A DNA stretch of 38,150 nt from a virus, in the IMG/VR virus record IMGVR_UViG_3300045739_000037, positions 1-38,150 of that record. One strand, given 5' to 3'. Under the pieces are notes generated by a model, which did not search any database, was not told where the DNA came from, and saw nothing but the letters and a program-made list of their open reading frames with translations. The translations under genes were made by a program, and so were the position numbers. Of this stretch, positions 22,322-30,634 are shown piece by piece (within the stretch, counting starts at the first letter, position 1; the number at the start of each line of letters is the position of its first letter).

Positions 22322-22543
22322 ATGGGACTGTCTTATGACGACATTACGAGGGCGCACAGTCTTGGGGAAACCGAGGGGAGGCGAGAGGGTGAATTGGCTG
22401 GCATGAAGTGGTTGATGCGAGAGCTTCTTTCGGTCGGTTATGATGAACGGAAAATTAATAGCGTTTATCGAGCGGCGGTTGCGCGGTGGCGAAGGAATGG
22501 GTCAACAACCAGCCCACCCACCAAGGAGGAAGGTGATGAGTGA
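22322..22543 (+). CDS. Small helical protein, 73 residues
   Basis: ATG 22322 with AAGGAGG ten bases upstream. Mostly helical and charged (DDITRAHSLGETEGRREGEL; LMRELLSVGYDERKINSVYR) and ends SPPTKEEGDE, again from the ribosome-binding cassette for the next gene. No known domain. The arrangement suggests a tightly packed polycistronic string of tiny genes. Confidence 0.6.
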   Translation: MGLSYDDITRAHSLGETEGRREGELAGMKWLMRELLSVGYDERKINSVYRAAVARWRRNGSTTSPPTKEEGDE

Positions 22544-22772
22544 CTTTGGATTTGCCCCACAATATCGCTGCGTAATATGTGAGCGTACAGATTTTGAGTC
22601 GGAGACTGAGTTGTTCGCCCACTGCAAAAAATGTCGCATAGAAAACTCACCGCAGCTTATGAGGAATAGAGTGCATTACGTGATGGGAGAATTGGAAGGA
22701 CTCTTAAGCTACTGTGATGAAATAGAAGATTTACTTCACAAGAAGTCTAGTTCTCAGTCGGAGGAAAAATGA
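22536..22772 (+). CDS. Cys-rich zinc-finger-like protein, 78 residues
   Basis: ATG 22536 after AAGGAGGAAGG. It has CVIC near residue 11 and HCKKC near residue 30, spaced as in a small zinc finger with extra His, then a helix (GELEGLLSYCDEIEDLLHKK). It overlaps the gene before by 8 bp and the nuclease after it by ATGA. Metal binding is likely; a DNA- or RNA-binding role is inferred. Confidence 0.65.
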   Translation: MSDFGFAPQYRCVICERTDFESETELFAHCKKCRIENSPQLMRNRVHYVMGELEGLLSYCDEIEDLLHKKSSSQSEEK

Positions 22773-23284
22773 CAGATGAAACATTTAAAGAAGCATTAGA
22801 GCGGGGAGAGAAGTACGAAGCTCTCCTAGATGAATACTACAATAAGAAAGGCTTTGAGGTGAAAGCCCCAGAGCAACTTCAATACTTAGGAGCAGACAGA
22901 CTCTTTAAAACTAAATACTGTAGGTTCCTAGTTGAGTATAAAGCAGATGAGACAGCCGGTAAGACTGGTAACTTCTTTATAGAAATCTGGTCTGATATAG
23001 AACAGGAGAAACCCGGCTGGGCATGTACGTCCTTAGCCCAGGTGCTTATCTATTACATTCCCGACTGGAAGACTGCGTTCTGGCTTAATATGGCAGCGAT
23101 ACGCTTTGCTCTGCCTATGCTTAACAAGACATGCCAGAAGAAGGACTGCCACATAGACTTTCATTCACAAGGGTTGCTGGTTCCAATAAACAGCTTACAT
23201 AGGAGCAACTTTATCCGAGTGGATAAGATAGATGAAGAAGCTACTGAAAAAGATAGAAAGCCGGTTCAAGGTGAACTGCTCTAA
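22769..23284 (+). CDS. PD-(D/E)XK nuclease-like protein
   Basis: 171 residues; ATG 22769 overlaps the previous stop (ATGA). The segment from about residue 35 reads PEQLQYLGADRLFKTKYCRF, then LVEYKADETAGKTGNFFIEI: the aspartate and the Glu-Tyr-Lys pair give the D...E-x-K signature, and the Thr-Gly-Asn-x-Phe-I-E-x-W/S-D motif is a known feature of a phage family with this nuclease fold. A later 'SLAQVLIYYIPDWKTAF' completes the fold. It likely cuts or processes DNA, perhaps host DNA or branched intermediates. Confidence 0.78.
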   Translation: MTDETFKEALERGEKYEALLDEYYNKKGFEVKAPEQLQYLGADRLFKTKYCRFLVEYKADETAGKTGNFFIEIWSDIEQEKPGWACTSLAQVLIYYIPDWKTAFWLNMAAIRFALPMLNKTCQKKDCHIDFHSQGLLVPINSLHRSNFIRVDKIDEEATEKDRKPVQGELL

Positions 23285-23660
23285 GCTGCCTCCGCATTGG
23301 AGTCCGGATGTACTTATGAGCAAGGAAAGCGCAAGCACGAAGTGGGTAATTGGCCTTGGGAGGGTGGAGTGTTTTAGCCACGAACACAACACCTTCCCTA
23401 TGGTCGTATGTGATGGGGATAAGCTAGAAAAATGTCTTAGACTCCGAAGTCGGTTCCTCTTCAAAATCAAAGGAGGGTATAAGAAGCCGTCGTTTCTTCT
23501 GTTTGCTCGGTTCACGGACGGAGATTTTTTTACTAAGGTGAATCACCTTCATGAGTTCAAGCAAAAGAAGGCGTCTGCCAGAGACAAGTCCGACGATTCC
23601 ACCAGCAGTGAGTGGAGGGTTTACATCCCCATTGGAAACTTTCAACCTCTTACTTCTTAG
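23232..23660 (+). CDS. Hypothetical protein at end of early arm
   Basis: 142 residues from ATG 23232, overlapping the nuclease gene by 53 bp. N-terminal basic (MKKLLKKIESRFKVNCSK), then alternating strands (KWVIGLGRVECFSHEHNTF; RFLFKIKGGYKKPSFLLFAR) and a polar, Ser/Asp/Lys-rich end. No recognised motif. A later Met (MSKESAS) is a possible start. Last gene on the plus strand; it overlaps the small convergent gene by 11 bp and no terminator hairpin is seen between them. Confidence 0.55.
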   Translation: MKKLLKKIESRFKVNCSKLPPHWSPDVLMSKESASTKWVIGLGRVECFSHEHNTFPMVVCDGDKLEKCLRLRSRFLFKIKGGYKKPSFLLFARFTDGDFFTKVNHLHEFKQKKASARDKSDDSTSSEWRVYIPIGNFQPLTS

Positions 23661-23709
23661 GTTTGCGTTTCCCTTTCTTCTTTCCCTTTTTCTTGCCACC
23701 GCAAGGCAT
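23650..23709 (-). CDS. Tiny Lys-rich peptide, 19 residues
   Basis: ATG 23709 to TAA 23650, product MPCGGKKKGKKKGKRKPKK: more than half Lys/Arg. It is the last minus-strand gene, just after the small membrane protein, with little ribosome-binding signal. Tiny basic peptides at operon ends do occur in phages, but coincidence is possible. Confidence 0.35.
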   Translation of the reverse strand: MPCGGKKKGKKKGKRKPKK

Positions 23710-23710
23710 A

Positions 23711-23926
23711 CTATTTACCCAGTTTAGCTTTAACTCTCCAGTGCAGTAGACCGAGTCCACCATAAGCACCAGCGATATACTCAAGTATTACTATAATCTC
23801 TGCCCACGGAATTGTAGGCCAGAGAACTACAGCGTAATGAGTAATGAGAAAGATAATCGTACCGATTACCGTCTTCTCGCCATTCCAGGGTAGTAACCCC
23901 AACAGTTTATCTAGGAACTTATACAT
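23711..23926 (-). CDS. Small two-helix membrane protein, holin candidate
   Basis: 71 residues. I chose ATG 23926 (MYKFLDKLLGLLPWNGEKTV) because AGGGG lies a good distance upstream; ATG 23932 is too close to it. Two hydrophobic segments (about residues 17-35, 40-58) are joined by a Pro-Trp turn, and the end is basic (LLHWRVKAKLGK). Phage holins often look like this: short, two helices and a charged tail. It is next to an XhlA-like gene, which supports a lysis role. An endolysin partner is not visible next to it. Confidence 0.6.
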   Translation of the reverse strand: MYKFLDKLLGLLPWNGEKTVIGTIIFLITHYAVVLWPTIPWAEIIVILEYIAGAYGGLGLLHWRVKAKLGK

Positions 23927-23935
23927 AAGCATCCC

Positions 23936-24061
23936 CTAGTTAATGTTAAAAAGCCGCCAATAAGCTCTCTTAAGGAACTCCCAAGCGGCTTTCACCATCC
24001 CCCAAGTAACGTAAAACTTCACGTTTTTCGGAGGGTCGAATTCTAAGTCTTCACTATCCAT
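23936..24061 (-). CDS. Small conserved protein with lysis genes, 41 residues
   Basis: The start is ATG 24061 (MDSEDLEFDPPKNVKFYVTW); the longer frame to 24163 overlaps the XhlA-like gene. The second half (Trp-Gly-Met-Val-Lys-Ala-Ala-Trp, then FLKRAYWRLFNIN) is amphipathic. It overlaps the XhlA-like gene by 19 bp and precedes the holin-like gene by 9 bp. Possibly a membrane-associated accessory of lysis. Confidence 0.5.
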   Translation of the reverse strand: MDSEDLEFDPPKNVKFYVTWGMVKAAWEFLKRAYWRLFNIN

Positions 24062-24297
24062 AGTATCAGCCCCGTGAATACGGTTCCGACTATACCGTAT
24101 AGCCACTTCACGGCAGCATTTGTACTCCTCATCTGAGCCTTCGTAGCAAAATTCTTCATACAATCCCGTCGTTGAAGTGAATACTCAGATTTCATATCGT
24201 CCAACGTCTTAACCAAATGTTTCACATCACCGGCGAGCGTGATTAATAAATCATGGTCGCTCATATCATCAAACCTCTTTTTTTCTTCCTCTGTCAC
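24043..24297 (-). CDS. XhlA-like lysis accessory protein
   Basis: 84 residues from GTG 24297, whose G is the last base of the upstream TAG (TAGTG), with GGTGGGG upstream; a longer ATG start at 24321 lies inside the upstream gene. A charged helix (HDLLITLAGDVKHLVKTLDD, then EYSLQRRDCMKNFATKAQMR) is followed by a single C-terminal membrane helix (about residues 64-82, WLYGIVGTVFTGLILWIV). This is the plan of XhlA/hemolysin-type proteins, which work with holins. Orientation with the long helix in the cytoplasm is expected from the family. Confidence 0.65.
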   Translation of the reverse strand: MTEEEKKRFDDMSDHDLLITLAGDVKHLVKTLDDMKSEYSLQRRDCMKNFATKAQMRSTNAAVKWLYGIVGTVFTGLILWIVKT

Positions 24298-25271
24298 TAC
24301 TGATACCCCACCATAGCCCACGTTGACGAATCCAAACCAATAAAGAGATACCCACCATTAACAAGTATCTGAACAGAAGCATTAGCTGCTAGGTCTGCGA
24401 TATTATCGCCAGAAGCAGGAAATACATCTGCATGTTCTCCAAGAACTCCCCTGGAAGTAACGTATACCATTTTACCAGCCGCAGCCGCAGGGAGGGTAAC
24501 GTCATTCCCGCCATTAATCTCAACACTAGTCATATTGTGGGTGATATTAACAGTTCCTTGTCCAGTTCCCGCAGCAAGGTCGTCCTCCACTTTGAGCACG
24601 CCAGCATCAAAACCATCGTCGAAAACCCAATCATCAGTCTGGGCAGCAATCTTAGCCCCACCGACATTACCAGAAATTATTTCTGTGTTATTGATTAAAT
24701 GTGACCTTTTTAGGAGAATCCACTTATTGACAGTTGTTGGGTCGAATACTACCGCAGCTGGAATATCAGTAGTTATATCACCAGGGTCTAACTCAACTGT
24801 CCCATCTGATTTAAAAACATCAACTTCTGCTAAGTCATTAACCTTAATTTTCACAGGCCCAGTAGTCGTAGTTTTGGGTACAAAGCCAAGAAGCATTCCA
24901 GCAGTATATGAAGTTAATGCGGGGTTAAGAACGATAGAAAACAACTGATAGCTTCCTTCATCACTAGCAGTGACATAAGTATCAAAGAAGTAGTCATCCC
25001 TTCTCACTTCCCAGAGTCGAGCAAGCTCTAATCGTCCCTCTGCAAAGGGGATGTTTATTACGCTATTGCCACCAAGGTCTAAGTTTCCAGTAAGGGTTGT
25101 AGTTCCATCTTTCCGAACAAGATTAGAAATCCCGGCAGCTAGGTCTTGGTCATGGGTATCATGGCGGTCAGCTACAATCTTAATACCAGCAGCAAAGTTT
25201 TGTGCCCAAATAGCAGAGCCGTTAAAAAAGCCATCAGTTCTTACGAATGTTCCATTACCATTCCAAGCCAT
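24297..25271 (-). CDS. Tail-fibre-like protein, paralog 3 of 3
   Basis: 324 residues, GGAGATTTTT before the ATG. The N-terminal 75 residues share a pattern with the next two upstream genes: Gly-x-F-x-R-T-D/N-G, then a W-x-Q-x-R/N-D-A-G-x-K-I motif and HDTHDQDLAAGISNLVRKDG. The middle is beta-rich and the C-terminus has 'NGGNDVTLPAAAAGKMVYVT', then a closing GGYLFIGLDSSTW. This is the design of podovirus fibre or receptor-binding proteins: shared head-attachment end and variable shaft. It stops just at the XhlA-like start. Confidence 0.75.
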   Translation of the reverse strand: MAWNGNGTFVRTDGFFNGSAIWAQNFAAGIKIVADRHDTHDQDLAAGISNLVRKDGTTTLTGNLDLGGNSVINIPFAEGRLELARLWEVRRDDYFFDTYVTASDEGSYQLFSIVLNPALTSYTAGMLLGFVPKTTTTGPVKIKVNDLAEVDVFKSDGTVELDPGDITTDIPAAVVFDPTTVNKWILLKRSHLINNTEIISGNVGGAKIAAQTDDWVFDDGFDAGVLKVEDDLAAGTGQGTVNITHNMTSVEINGGNDVTLPAAAAGKMVYVTSRGVLGEHADVFPASGDNIADLAANASVQILVNGGYLFIGLDSSTWAMVGYQ

Positions 25272-25285
25272 AAAAATCTCCTAAA

Positions 25286-26251
25286 TCACGACCCCACAAC
25301 CCATCCATAATCGGAACCATCCTTGACTGCCCATATAATAGTGCCTCTACCAGCATTTAGGCTGGCGTCAGCAGGGGAGCTGGCTAATCCTATAAAATCG
25401 CCAATAGCAGCGTATAAGGTTAAGGGAAAGCCACTAGTATAGTGAGCACACAACGCTATCCACTTTCCGTAATGGTCCTGAGCTGATGGTAGGGCTACAC
25501 CGTTTCCATTAGTCGAACATACAGTGACTTCTGTTATTGTTTTAGTAAGAGCATATGCTGTTGCATAGCTACTACCAGTTGCGGTAACCCCAGTTTCAAC
25601 TGTATATTTAGGGAACTTTCCAGCAGTGCTGAAAGTAATGTCGGTATCGCCGTCTATCTTATCAGCAGTTAGAGCATTATCTGCTATACTTTCCGTGTCG
25701 GCAGGGTCCACCCTACTTTGCAATACGAAATGGTCGTTCTCGTAAACCAAATCCACCACTTGCCCAGAAATGATTGTATCTGCTGGTAATTCCGAACCAT
25801 CTTTGAGTAATACGCTCTGTGCTCCTTCGCTGTCTATATCTAAGGTAGTATTACCAGTGTTGGCATGATTGGCGAGAAATAGAACACGCATACCCGTTGA
25901 ATATGTCGGTATCTGCCCATCCACTGAAGAAAGCGTATAGGCGGAAGCGGCACCCCCACTAGTTCCATGCCAAGAATAACTTCTTATGATGTAGTTAGCA
26001 GATAAGGGTTTCTGGTTCCCCCAGGCGTCAGCCACATTAGTCCACTTATACCCAGCCATCGGAAGACTTGCCGTTACGGTTGTGTCACCATTTTTCTTAA
26101 TGCGATTGGTTAGAGCGGTAGCGAAGCCCTCATCATGAGTGTCATGAAGCTCTGCTAATATCTTGACACTGGCGTCACGATTTTGGCCCCAAACGGTATT
26201 GCCAGAATAGACACCATCGGTCCTTGTATATATTCCGTTACTATCTGCCAT
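25286..26251 (-). CDS. Tail-fibre-like protein, paralog 2 of 3
   Basis: 321 residues. It shares the entry (IYTRTDGVYSGNTVWGQNRD), the HDTHDEGFATALTNRIKKNG segment and the distal LPSAQDHYGKWI element with both neighbours, but its middle is different. Glu/Asp-poor strands and Ser/Thr-rich loops are typical of fibres. It starts on the stop of the paralog upstream (TAATG at 26251) and ends 14 bp before the next. The three genes probably arose by tandem duplication and give fibres with different receptor ends, or one mixed trimer. Confidence 0.75.
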   Translation of the reverse strand: MADSNGIYTRTDGVYSGNTVWGQNRDASVKILAELHDTHDEGFATALTNRIKKNGDTTVTASLPMAGYKWTNVADAWGNQKPLSANYIIRSYSWHGTSGGAASAYTLSSVDGQIPTYSTGMRVLFLANHANTGNTTLDIDSEGAQSVLLKDGSELPADTIISGQVVDLVYENDHFVLQSRVDPADTESIADNALTADKIDGDTDITFSTAGKFPKYTVETGVTATGSSYATAYALTKTITEVTVCSTNGNGVALPSAQDHYGKWIALCAHYTSGFPLTLYAAIGDFIGLASSPADASLNAGRGTIIWAVKDGSDYGWVVGS

Positions 26252-27246
26252 TAGTTTGTATACGTTCCTTTATAATATCCCCACTTAGATGAGGTTAAGC
26301 CCATAAAACAATATGTATATCCTACGGGTACTTCTACATAAGCACTAGGAGAATTTGTTGAGATTTGTTCTCCCACTTGAGGATAAACCCTAAGCTCATC
26401 TCCTGTACCATGATGAGCAACATAAAAGAGCTTTCCTTCATTGCCATCCGCAGTGGGTAATCTCGCATACCCATTCCCAGCATGACTCACTGCTCCAGTA
26501 AACTCACTAACTATATATGTTATGGAGGTTGGACTACCCGTTGTGCCAGCAGATTTGCTAGTTTCTACAGCAGGAACAAAGCCAACACCAGTATCTTCTG
26601 CGAAGTCAACATCATCGCCAATGTCGTCAACATTAACCTTAGCCGTAGTAAAGGCATCATCTTCAAAGTTAGCATCACCCCACGGGGCCTCGTTGTTCAG
26701 TAAAAGAAATTGAGTACCGTCATAGACAACATCCACGATACCATCCGCAACAATATCTGAAGCCTCTAAATTAGATGTTGCATCTTGCCGAAGGATATTC
26801 TTATCCCCAAGAGCGTTCACATTAAGGGTAGCCGCTCCGCCATTAGAGTTATTAGCAATAAAACGAAACATTTGACCGGCAGCATAGGCAGACGGAGCAA
26901 CAGGAACGGTTATATCGTAATTAACACCAGCTACGCCCCCGTCTGTTGCAGTTCCGCCCCAAAGGAGAGAGCCATCTTGAACTTGACCAACCGTTACATA
27001 CTCATCAAGTGCTGTAGCGATACCAACGTTTGTGCAGGTGTTGGAGTAGTTCATGTCCAAATCACCTGTCATAGCATTTTGCCCGTCCTTGCAGAGACAA
27101 GCATTTATACCATCAGCAATATCCTGGTCGTGAGTATCGTGACGGGTGTCTACGATTTTATCACCATCATCTCTATCGTCCTGCCATAGAGTTGCACCAG
27201 TGTTATCACCGTTGGTCCTGCTAAATGTGCTTCCGCTAAATGCCAT
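26251..27246 (-). CDS. Tail-fibre-like protein, paralog 1 of 3
   Basis: 331 residues. N-terminal FSRTNGDNTGATLWQDDRDD then RHDTHDQDIADGINACLCKD; middle Asn/Asp/Gly-rich beta sheet with an 'AATLNVNALGDKNILRQD' unit; C-terminal GNGYARLPTADGNEGKLFYV and YTYCFMGLTSSKWGYYKG. The conserved N-terminal 70 residues probably dock to the tail and the distal part meets the host. It lies after the 722-residue internal protein. Confidence 0.75.
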   Translation of the reverse strand: MAFSGSTFSRTNGDNTGATLWQDDRDDGDKIVDTRHDTHDQDIADGINACLCKDGQNAMTGDLDMNYSNTCTNVGIATALDEYVTVGQVQDGSLLWGGTATDGGVAGVNYDITVPVAPSAYAAGQMFRFIANNSNGGAATLNVNALGDKNILRQDATSNLEASDIVADGIVDVVYDGTQFLLLNNEAPWGDANFEDDAFTTAKVNVDDIGDDVDFAEDTGVGFVPAVETSKSAGTTGSPTSITYIVSEFTGAVSHAGNGYARLPTADGNEGKLFYVAHHGTGDELRVYPQVGEQISTNSPSAYVEVPVGYTYCFMGLTSSKWGYYKGTYTN

Positions 27247-29414
27247 TAACTTCTCCCAAGTGCAGCTTTAATCTTCTTAACGTAAGCTGGGTCAGCCTCA
27301 CCTCTCCACTTCTTAATAAACTTCTCTACATCACCATCAACGCTATCAAGTTCAGACTGTATTACTCTCTCTGCCCATCGTGCATACATAGCTCTATCAG
27401 CAGGGTTATTCATGTCTCCTTCACCACCAAGTCCATACTTAGGGTCAGAGTCCTTAGCATCTAAGAACTTCTCCGCTTGAGTAATAAAGCGTTTAGTAAA
27501 CTCAAGCATCTCAGGGTCATCTTTAAAGACCTTACGCCGTATCATCTCCTTCGCTAAGGTTCCTGTAATCTGAACAGGCCCGTAAGCAGATGACTTCCTA
27601 CGCCGTGGTCCACCAACTTTAGTCCTTATAAACCTCTTCTCACTTGCAACGGGAGTTGCTTCAGTCTTTGGACCTGTTTCTGCTCCCGTTAGAGCGTTAT
27701 ATAGAGGTGTCTGTTCAGTCATTTTTTTTTTACTATCCCCACCAACAGTAGTATTATTAGTAAGGCCAGAGACAAGTGCTTGAGCATTCTGTTCAACATT
27801 AGGGGCCTCCGCTTCACGGGCAGCACCAACTAATCCAGTAACAACTGGCCTTGTTGGGTCAACAGCACCAACTGGAAGTTTGCCAATCCCTCTTATGGCC
27901 TTTCCAATTGCCTTACTACCAGGCTTAGATGCTGCTGCGGAGAGCGTAGCTCCCATAGCAAGTCCCGCACCTGGACTGCCCATTACGTATCCGATACCTC
28001 CAAAACCAAACGTTGGACTAAAGATTCTACCCATTCTGATAGCTTTATCTATAATCGTCCTAGAACGTGCTTCACCAAGAGAATGCTGTAGGATAGGACC
28101 AAGCTCATGATAAGCAGAGAGCTTCTTATATGCTGTTTCGAAACGAACAAACTCTTCTGGGGTTAGGTGCTCCTTAGCATAGGCTTTAATTGAATCCCTA
28201 ATATCAAGACCAGCAGCCTTCTTCATGCCATTAAGAGTCTTACCATCAACATCCCAGTTAATGTCTTCATAGACTGAAACCTTATCATCTACCGCATCTC
28301 GAATGGAGTCATAAGTCCGGTTCGAATAGGTGTCCTTGATGTTTGCTATCTCACCAGCCTCTTCTCCAGTTGGAGTTTCCTTCTTATGAGGTGGTGTCTT
28401 CTTCTTAAACTGCTTATCCATCCGAGTAGTCTGAACAACCAAGGGGTCGTCTACGTTGTCGAGCTTATCGAAAAGGTCGTTAAGGTCACTGTAATACCCC
28501 TCTACTTTCTCATGGGCACGAATCAGCATTTCCTCTTCATCTGGGAAGCCCTTTAAGAAGTCATCAGCTTCAGCAGTATCAATAGCTTCATCAAGGTCAG
28601 TTACTACTCGCTTCTTCTTAGTATCGACATCCTCTATAACATCGTAATGTTTCTTAAGCTGCTTTTTCCAGTCGCCACTACGAATACCCATGCCGACCTT
28701 TTCCATCTTCTTGGCAATCTTCTCAGTGCCGGCTTCAAGTCCAGGACTAGGCTTCCTGACTAACACCTTTCCACCTAACCTAGCTATCGGTTCTGCAACC
28801 GCATACTCACCAAGCCTTTCAGCATAGAGGTTACCCATGTCACTAAAGGATGGAATCTCTTCATCCGTTAAAGCACCCTTAATAACATTAACAATATTAT
28901 CAAACGTGGCTCCACCAACAGCAGCTCCAGCAACATTACCAGCAGGACCACCAGGGGTGCCTAAGAGACCACCGGCTATTTCACTAGCTGCCCTACCTGT
29001 GCCGTGAATACCCTTTTCAACCATACCCAAAGTAACGTCTTCTTTATCTGGAAGAAGTGGCCTAAGAAGAGCCATCGGTAATGCTGCTGGACCAGAGGCT
29101 TGAACACTTGGATGCTGAGCTTCATAATAGACATCCTTGGCATACTCAGGGAGAGTCTCAGTCACGAAGGAGGGAATACCCTTTGCTAATTCTACTAAAC
29201 CAGAAGCGGTCGTTTTTGCTCCGGTTGTAAAGCTACCAATAGGGTCAAAGCCTCCTTCGGTATCAGGGGTAGCAGACTGTAGGCCCAACTTCAAATCGAA
29301 CTCATCTCTCGACATGTCTGAGTAGTGTGCTTCATAGAGTTTACCAGCTAACGTGGTATCATCCATGTCATCATACTCAGGATATTGTGCTCTAAAGTCT
29401 TCTAATCCACTCAT
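27246..29414 (-). CDS. Large internal virion protein with possible transglycosylase end
   Basis: 722 residues. The N-terminal motif FRAQYPEYDDMDDTTLAGKL, then YEAHYSDMSRDEFDLKLGL is a recurrent opening of phage ejection proteins. Long helical and Ala/Gly-rich stretches (about 100-200, 480-530) suit a protein stored in the head. From about residue 610 a segment (RRRKSSAYGPVQITGTLAKE) recalls the Gly-x-x-Gln element of lytic transglycosylases, with a Glu (SEKRF) about 20 residues before it, so a local peptidoglycan-cutting end is possible. It overlaps the upstream stop as TAATG. Confidence 0.7.
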   Translation of the reverse strand: MSGLEDFRAQYPEYDDMDDTTLAGKLYEAHYSDMSRDEFDLKLGLQSATPDTEGGFDPIGSFTTGAKTTASGLVELAKGIPSFVTETLPEYAKDVYYEAQHPSVQASGPAALPMALLRPLLPDKEDVTLGMVEKGIHGTGRAASEIAGGLLGTPGGPAGNVAGAAVGGATFDNIVNVIKGALTDEEIPSFSDMGNLYAERLGEYAVAEPIARLGGKVLVRKPSPGLEAGTEKIAKKMEKVGMGIRSGDWKKQLKKHYDVIEDVDTKKKRVVTDLDEAIDTAEADDFLKGFPDEEEMLIRAHEKVEGYYSDLNDLFDKLDNVDDPLVVQTTRMDKQFKKKTPPHKKETPTGEEAGEIANIKDTYSNRTYDSIRDAVDDKVSVYEDINWDVDGKTLNGMKKAAGLDIRDSIKAYAKEHLTPEEFVRFETAYKKLSAYHELGPILQHSLGEARSRTIIDKAIRMGRIFSPTFGFGGIGYVMGSPGAGLAMGATLSAAASKPGSKAIGKAIRGIGKLPVGAVDPTRPVVTGLVGAAREAEAPNVEQNAQALVSGLTNNTTVGGDSKKKMTEQTPLYNALTGAETGPKTEATPVASEKRFIRTKVGGPRRRKSSAYGPVQITGTLAKEMIRRKVFKDDPEMLEFTKRFITQAEKFLDAKDSDPKYGLGGEGDMNNPADRAMYARWAERVIQSELDSVDGDVEKFIKKWRGEADPAYVKKIKAALGRS

Positions 29415-30634
29415 TATCTAATTCCTAATGGGTCACTAGCTGTTGTTTGAGGCGAAGCAGCCGTACTCCCTCCACCTCCAAAATATCCAGATGCCCAGGT
29501 TTCCCACGTTGGAGCATTTGGATTAATCAAAAGGGTGGCTCCGCTTGCATCGTCCTTCGTTGGCTTCAACAAACCACTATCCTTCTTGTATTTAGTCCAG
29601 TGAGTTCTAGCTCCACGTACAGAGCCGTAAGTGTTCCTATACCAGTGGAGATAGCTCTGATACTGCTCTTCTAGTTGGGCCATAGCTTTCAGTTTATTAA
29701 TAATGAACTGATTCGCTTCTCTTGTGTAGGTGTTCTGAGGTCCGGCACCCATAAGAGCCTTACTCTCAAAGTCAGACAGAGCACCAGAACCCTTGGCCCT
29801 ATAGAGCTTAACAATGTCAGGTTTAATGGTTTCAAGAATCTGGTAAGCCGTAAGTTCTTTCTCTTGCGTATCGGAAACTAGACTTCCAACAGTCGCATAA
29901 GCCTTGCTAATTCTCCCAGAAATAGGTCCGAAATCATCAGCAGTATCTAAGGCTTCTTGAGCAGTCTCAGCTAGAATGGTTAAGCCACTAGCTCTATCTT
30001 CAGCTTTAGCCATTTCCTTGGCACTAACAGTATTCTCTGCTGTTTCAGGTTTAAACTCATCCTTGATAATGGAACTAATCTGAGCATTCCCAAAGCCCTT
30101 GGACCTTAATTCTGCCATTCGTTGGTCCCTTCTCTCTCTAAGAGGAACTGGCATAGCATTAAAATCAAGCTCGTCTATTCCCATACCTTCAGCATCCGGC
30201 TTGCTACCAGCCGTTAACCCTTTAGCAAGAGCTTGAAGCTCTGGGTCAGTAGCAGTACCAACACGCTTGATTTTTTCAGCTTCCATCTTGTCACGCTCGT
30301 AAGCAGCAACTTCAGGGCCAAGATGAGAGAACTCTGGCATCTCAGTAATAGCTTGAGCACTGTTATCGCTAAGTAGAATTTGGGTTAGGGGATTACCAAC
30401 TTCTTCAGCGTACCGCTTCTCTGCTCTTCCTTGACCATAACCTTCGAGTCCTCCACCAGCTAGGCTACGAACAATGGTAAAGAGAAGTCTCTCACCGTCA
30501 TTCATATCGGAGAGGTCTACATCCTTAGTACCTGCCATGAGACCCTGACCACCTAAGTAATAAGGGTCTCTAGCTAAATAACTCTGCTTCTCTCCAGCGA
30601 GAGATTCTTTAAGAATACTATTTAAGTCTGCCAT
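29414..30634 (-). CDS. Helical internal virion / ejection-type protein
   Basis: 406 residues, almost all helix, with many Ala/Glu/Lys (TAENTVSAKEMAKAEDRASG; LTAYQILETIKPDIVKLYRA) and a Gly/Ser-rich end (GYFGGGGSTAASPQTTAS). There is no signal peptide or membrane segment. It couples to the gene before by TAATG and to the gene after by TAATG. Its size and helix-rich composition in the block between low-complexity protein and fibres suit a protein ejected with DNA, as in the T7 gp14-16 group. No sequence family is recognised with certainty. Confidence 0.65.
   Translation of the reverse strand: MADLNSILKESLAGEKQSYLARDPYYLGGQGLMAGTKDVDLSDMNDGERLLFTIVRSLAGGGLEGYGQGRAEKRYAEEVGNPLTQILLSDNSAQAITEMPEFSHLGPEVAAYERDKMEAEKIKRVGTATDPELQALAKGLTAGSKPDAEGMGIDELDFNAMPVPLRERRDQRMAELRSKGFGNAQISSIIKDEFKPETAENTVSAKEMAKAEDRASGLTILAETAQEALDTADDFGPISGRISKAYATVGSLVSDTQEKELTAYQILETIKPDIVKLYRAKGSGALSDFESKALMGAGPQNTYTREANQFIINKLKAMAQLEEQYQSYLHWYRNTYGSVRGARTHWTKYKKDSGLLKPTKDDASGATLLINPNAPTWETWASGYFGGGGSTAASPQTTASDPLGIR

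Noticed and set aside
23936-24163. Longer 75-residue version of the small lysis-region gene
   Set aside because: The first 34 codons lie inside the XhlA-like gene in another frame; ATG 24061 gives a better-placed 41-residue gene.
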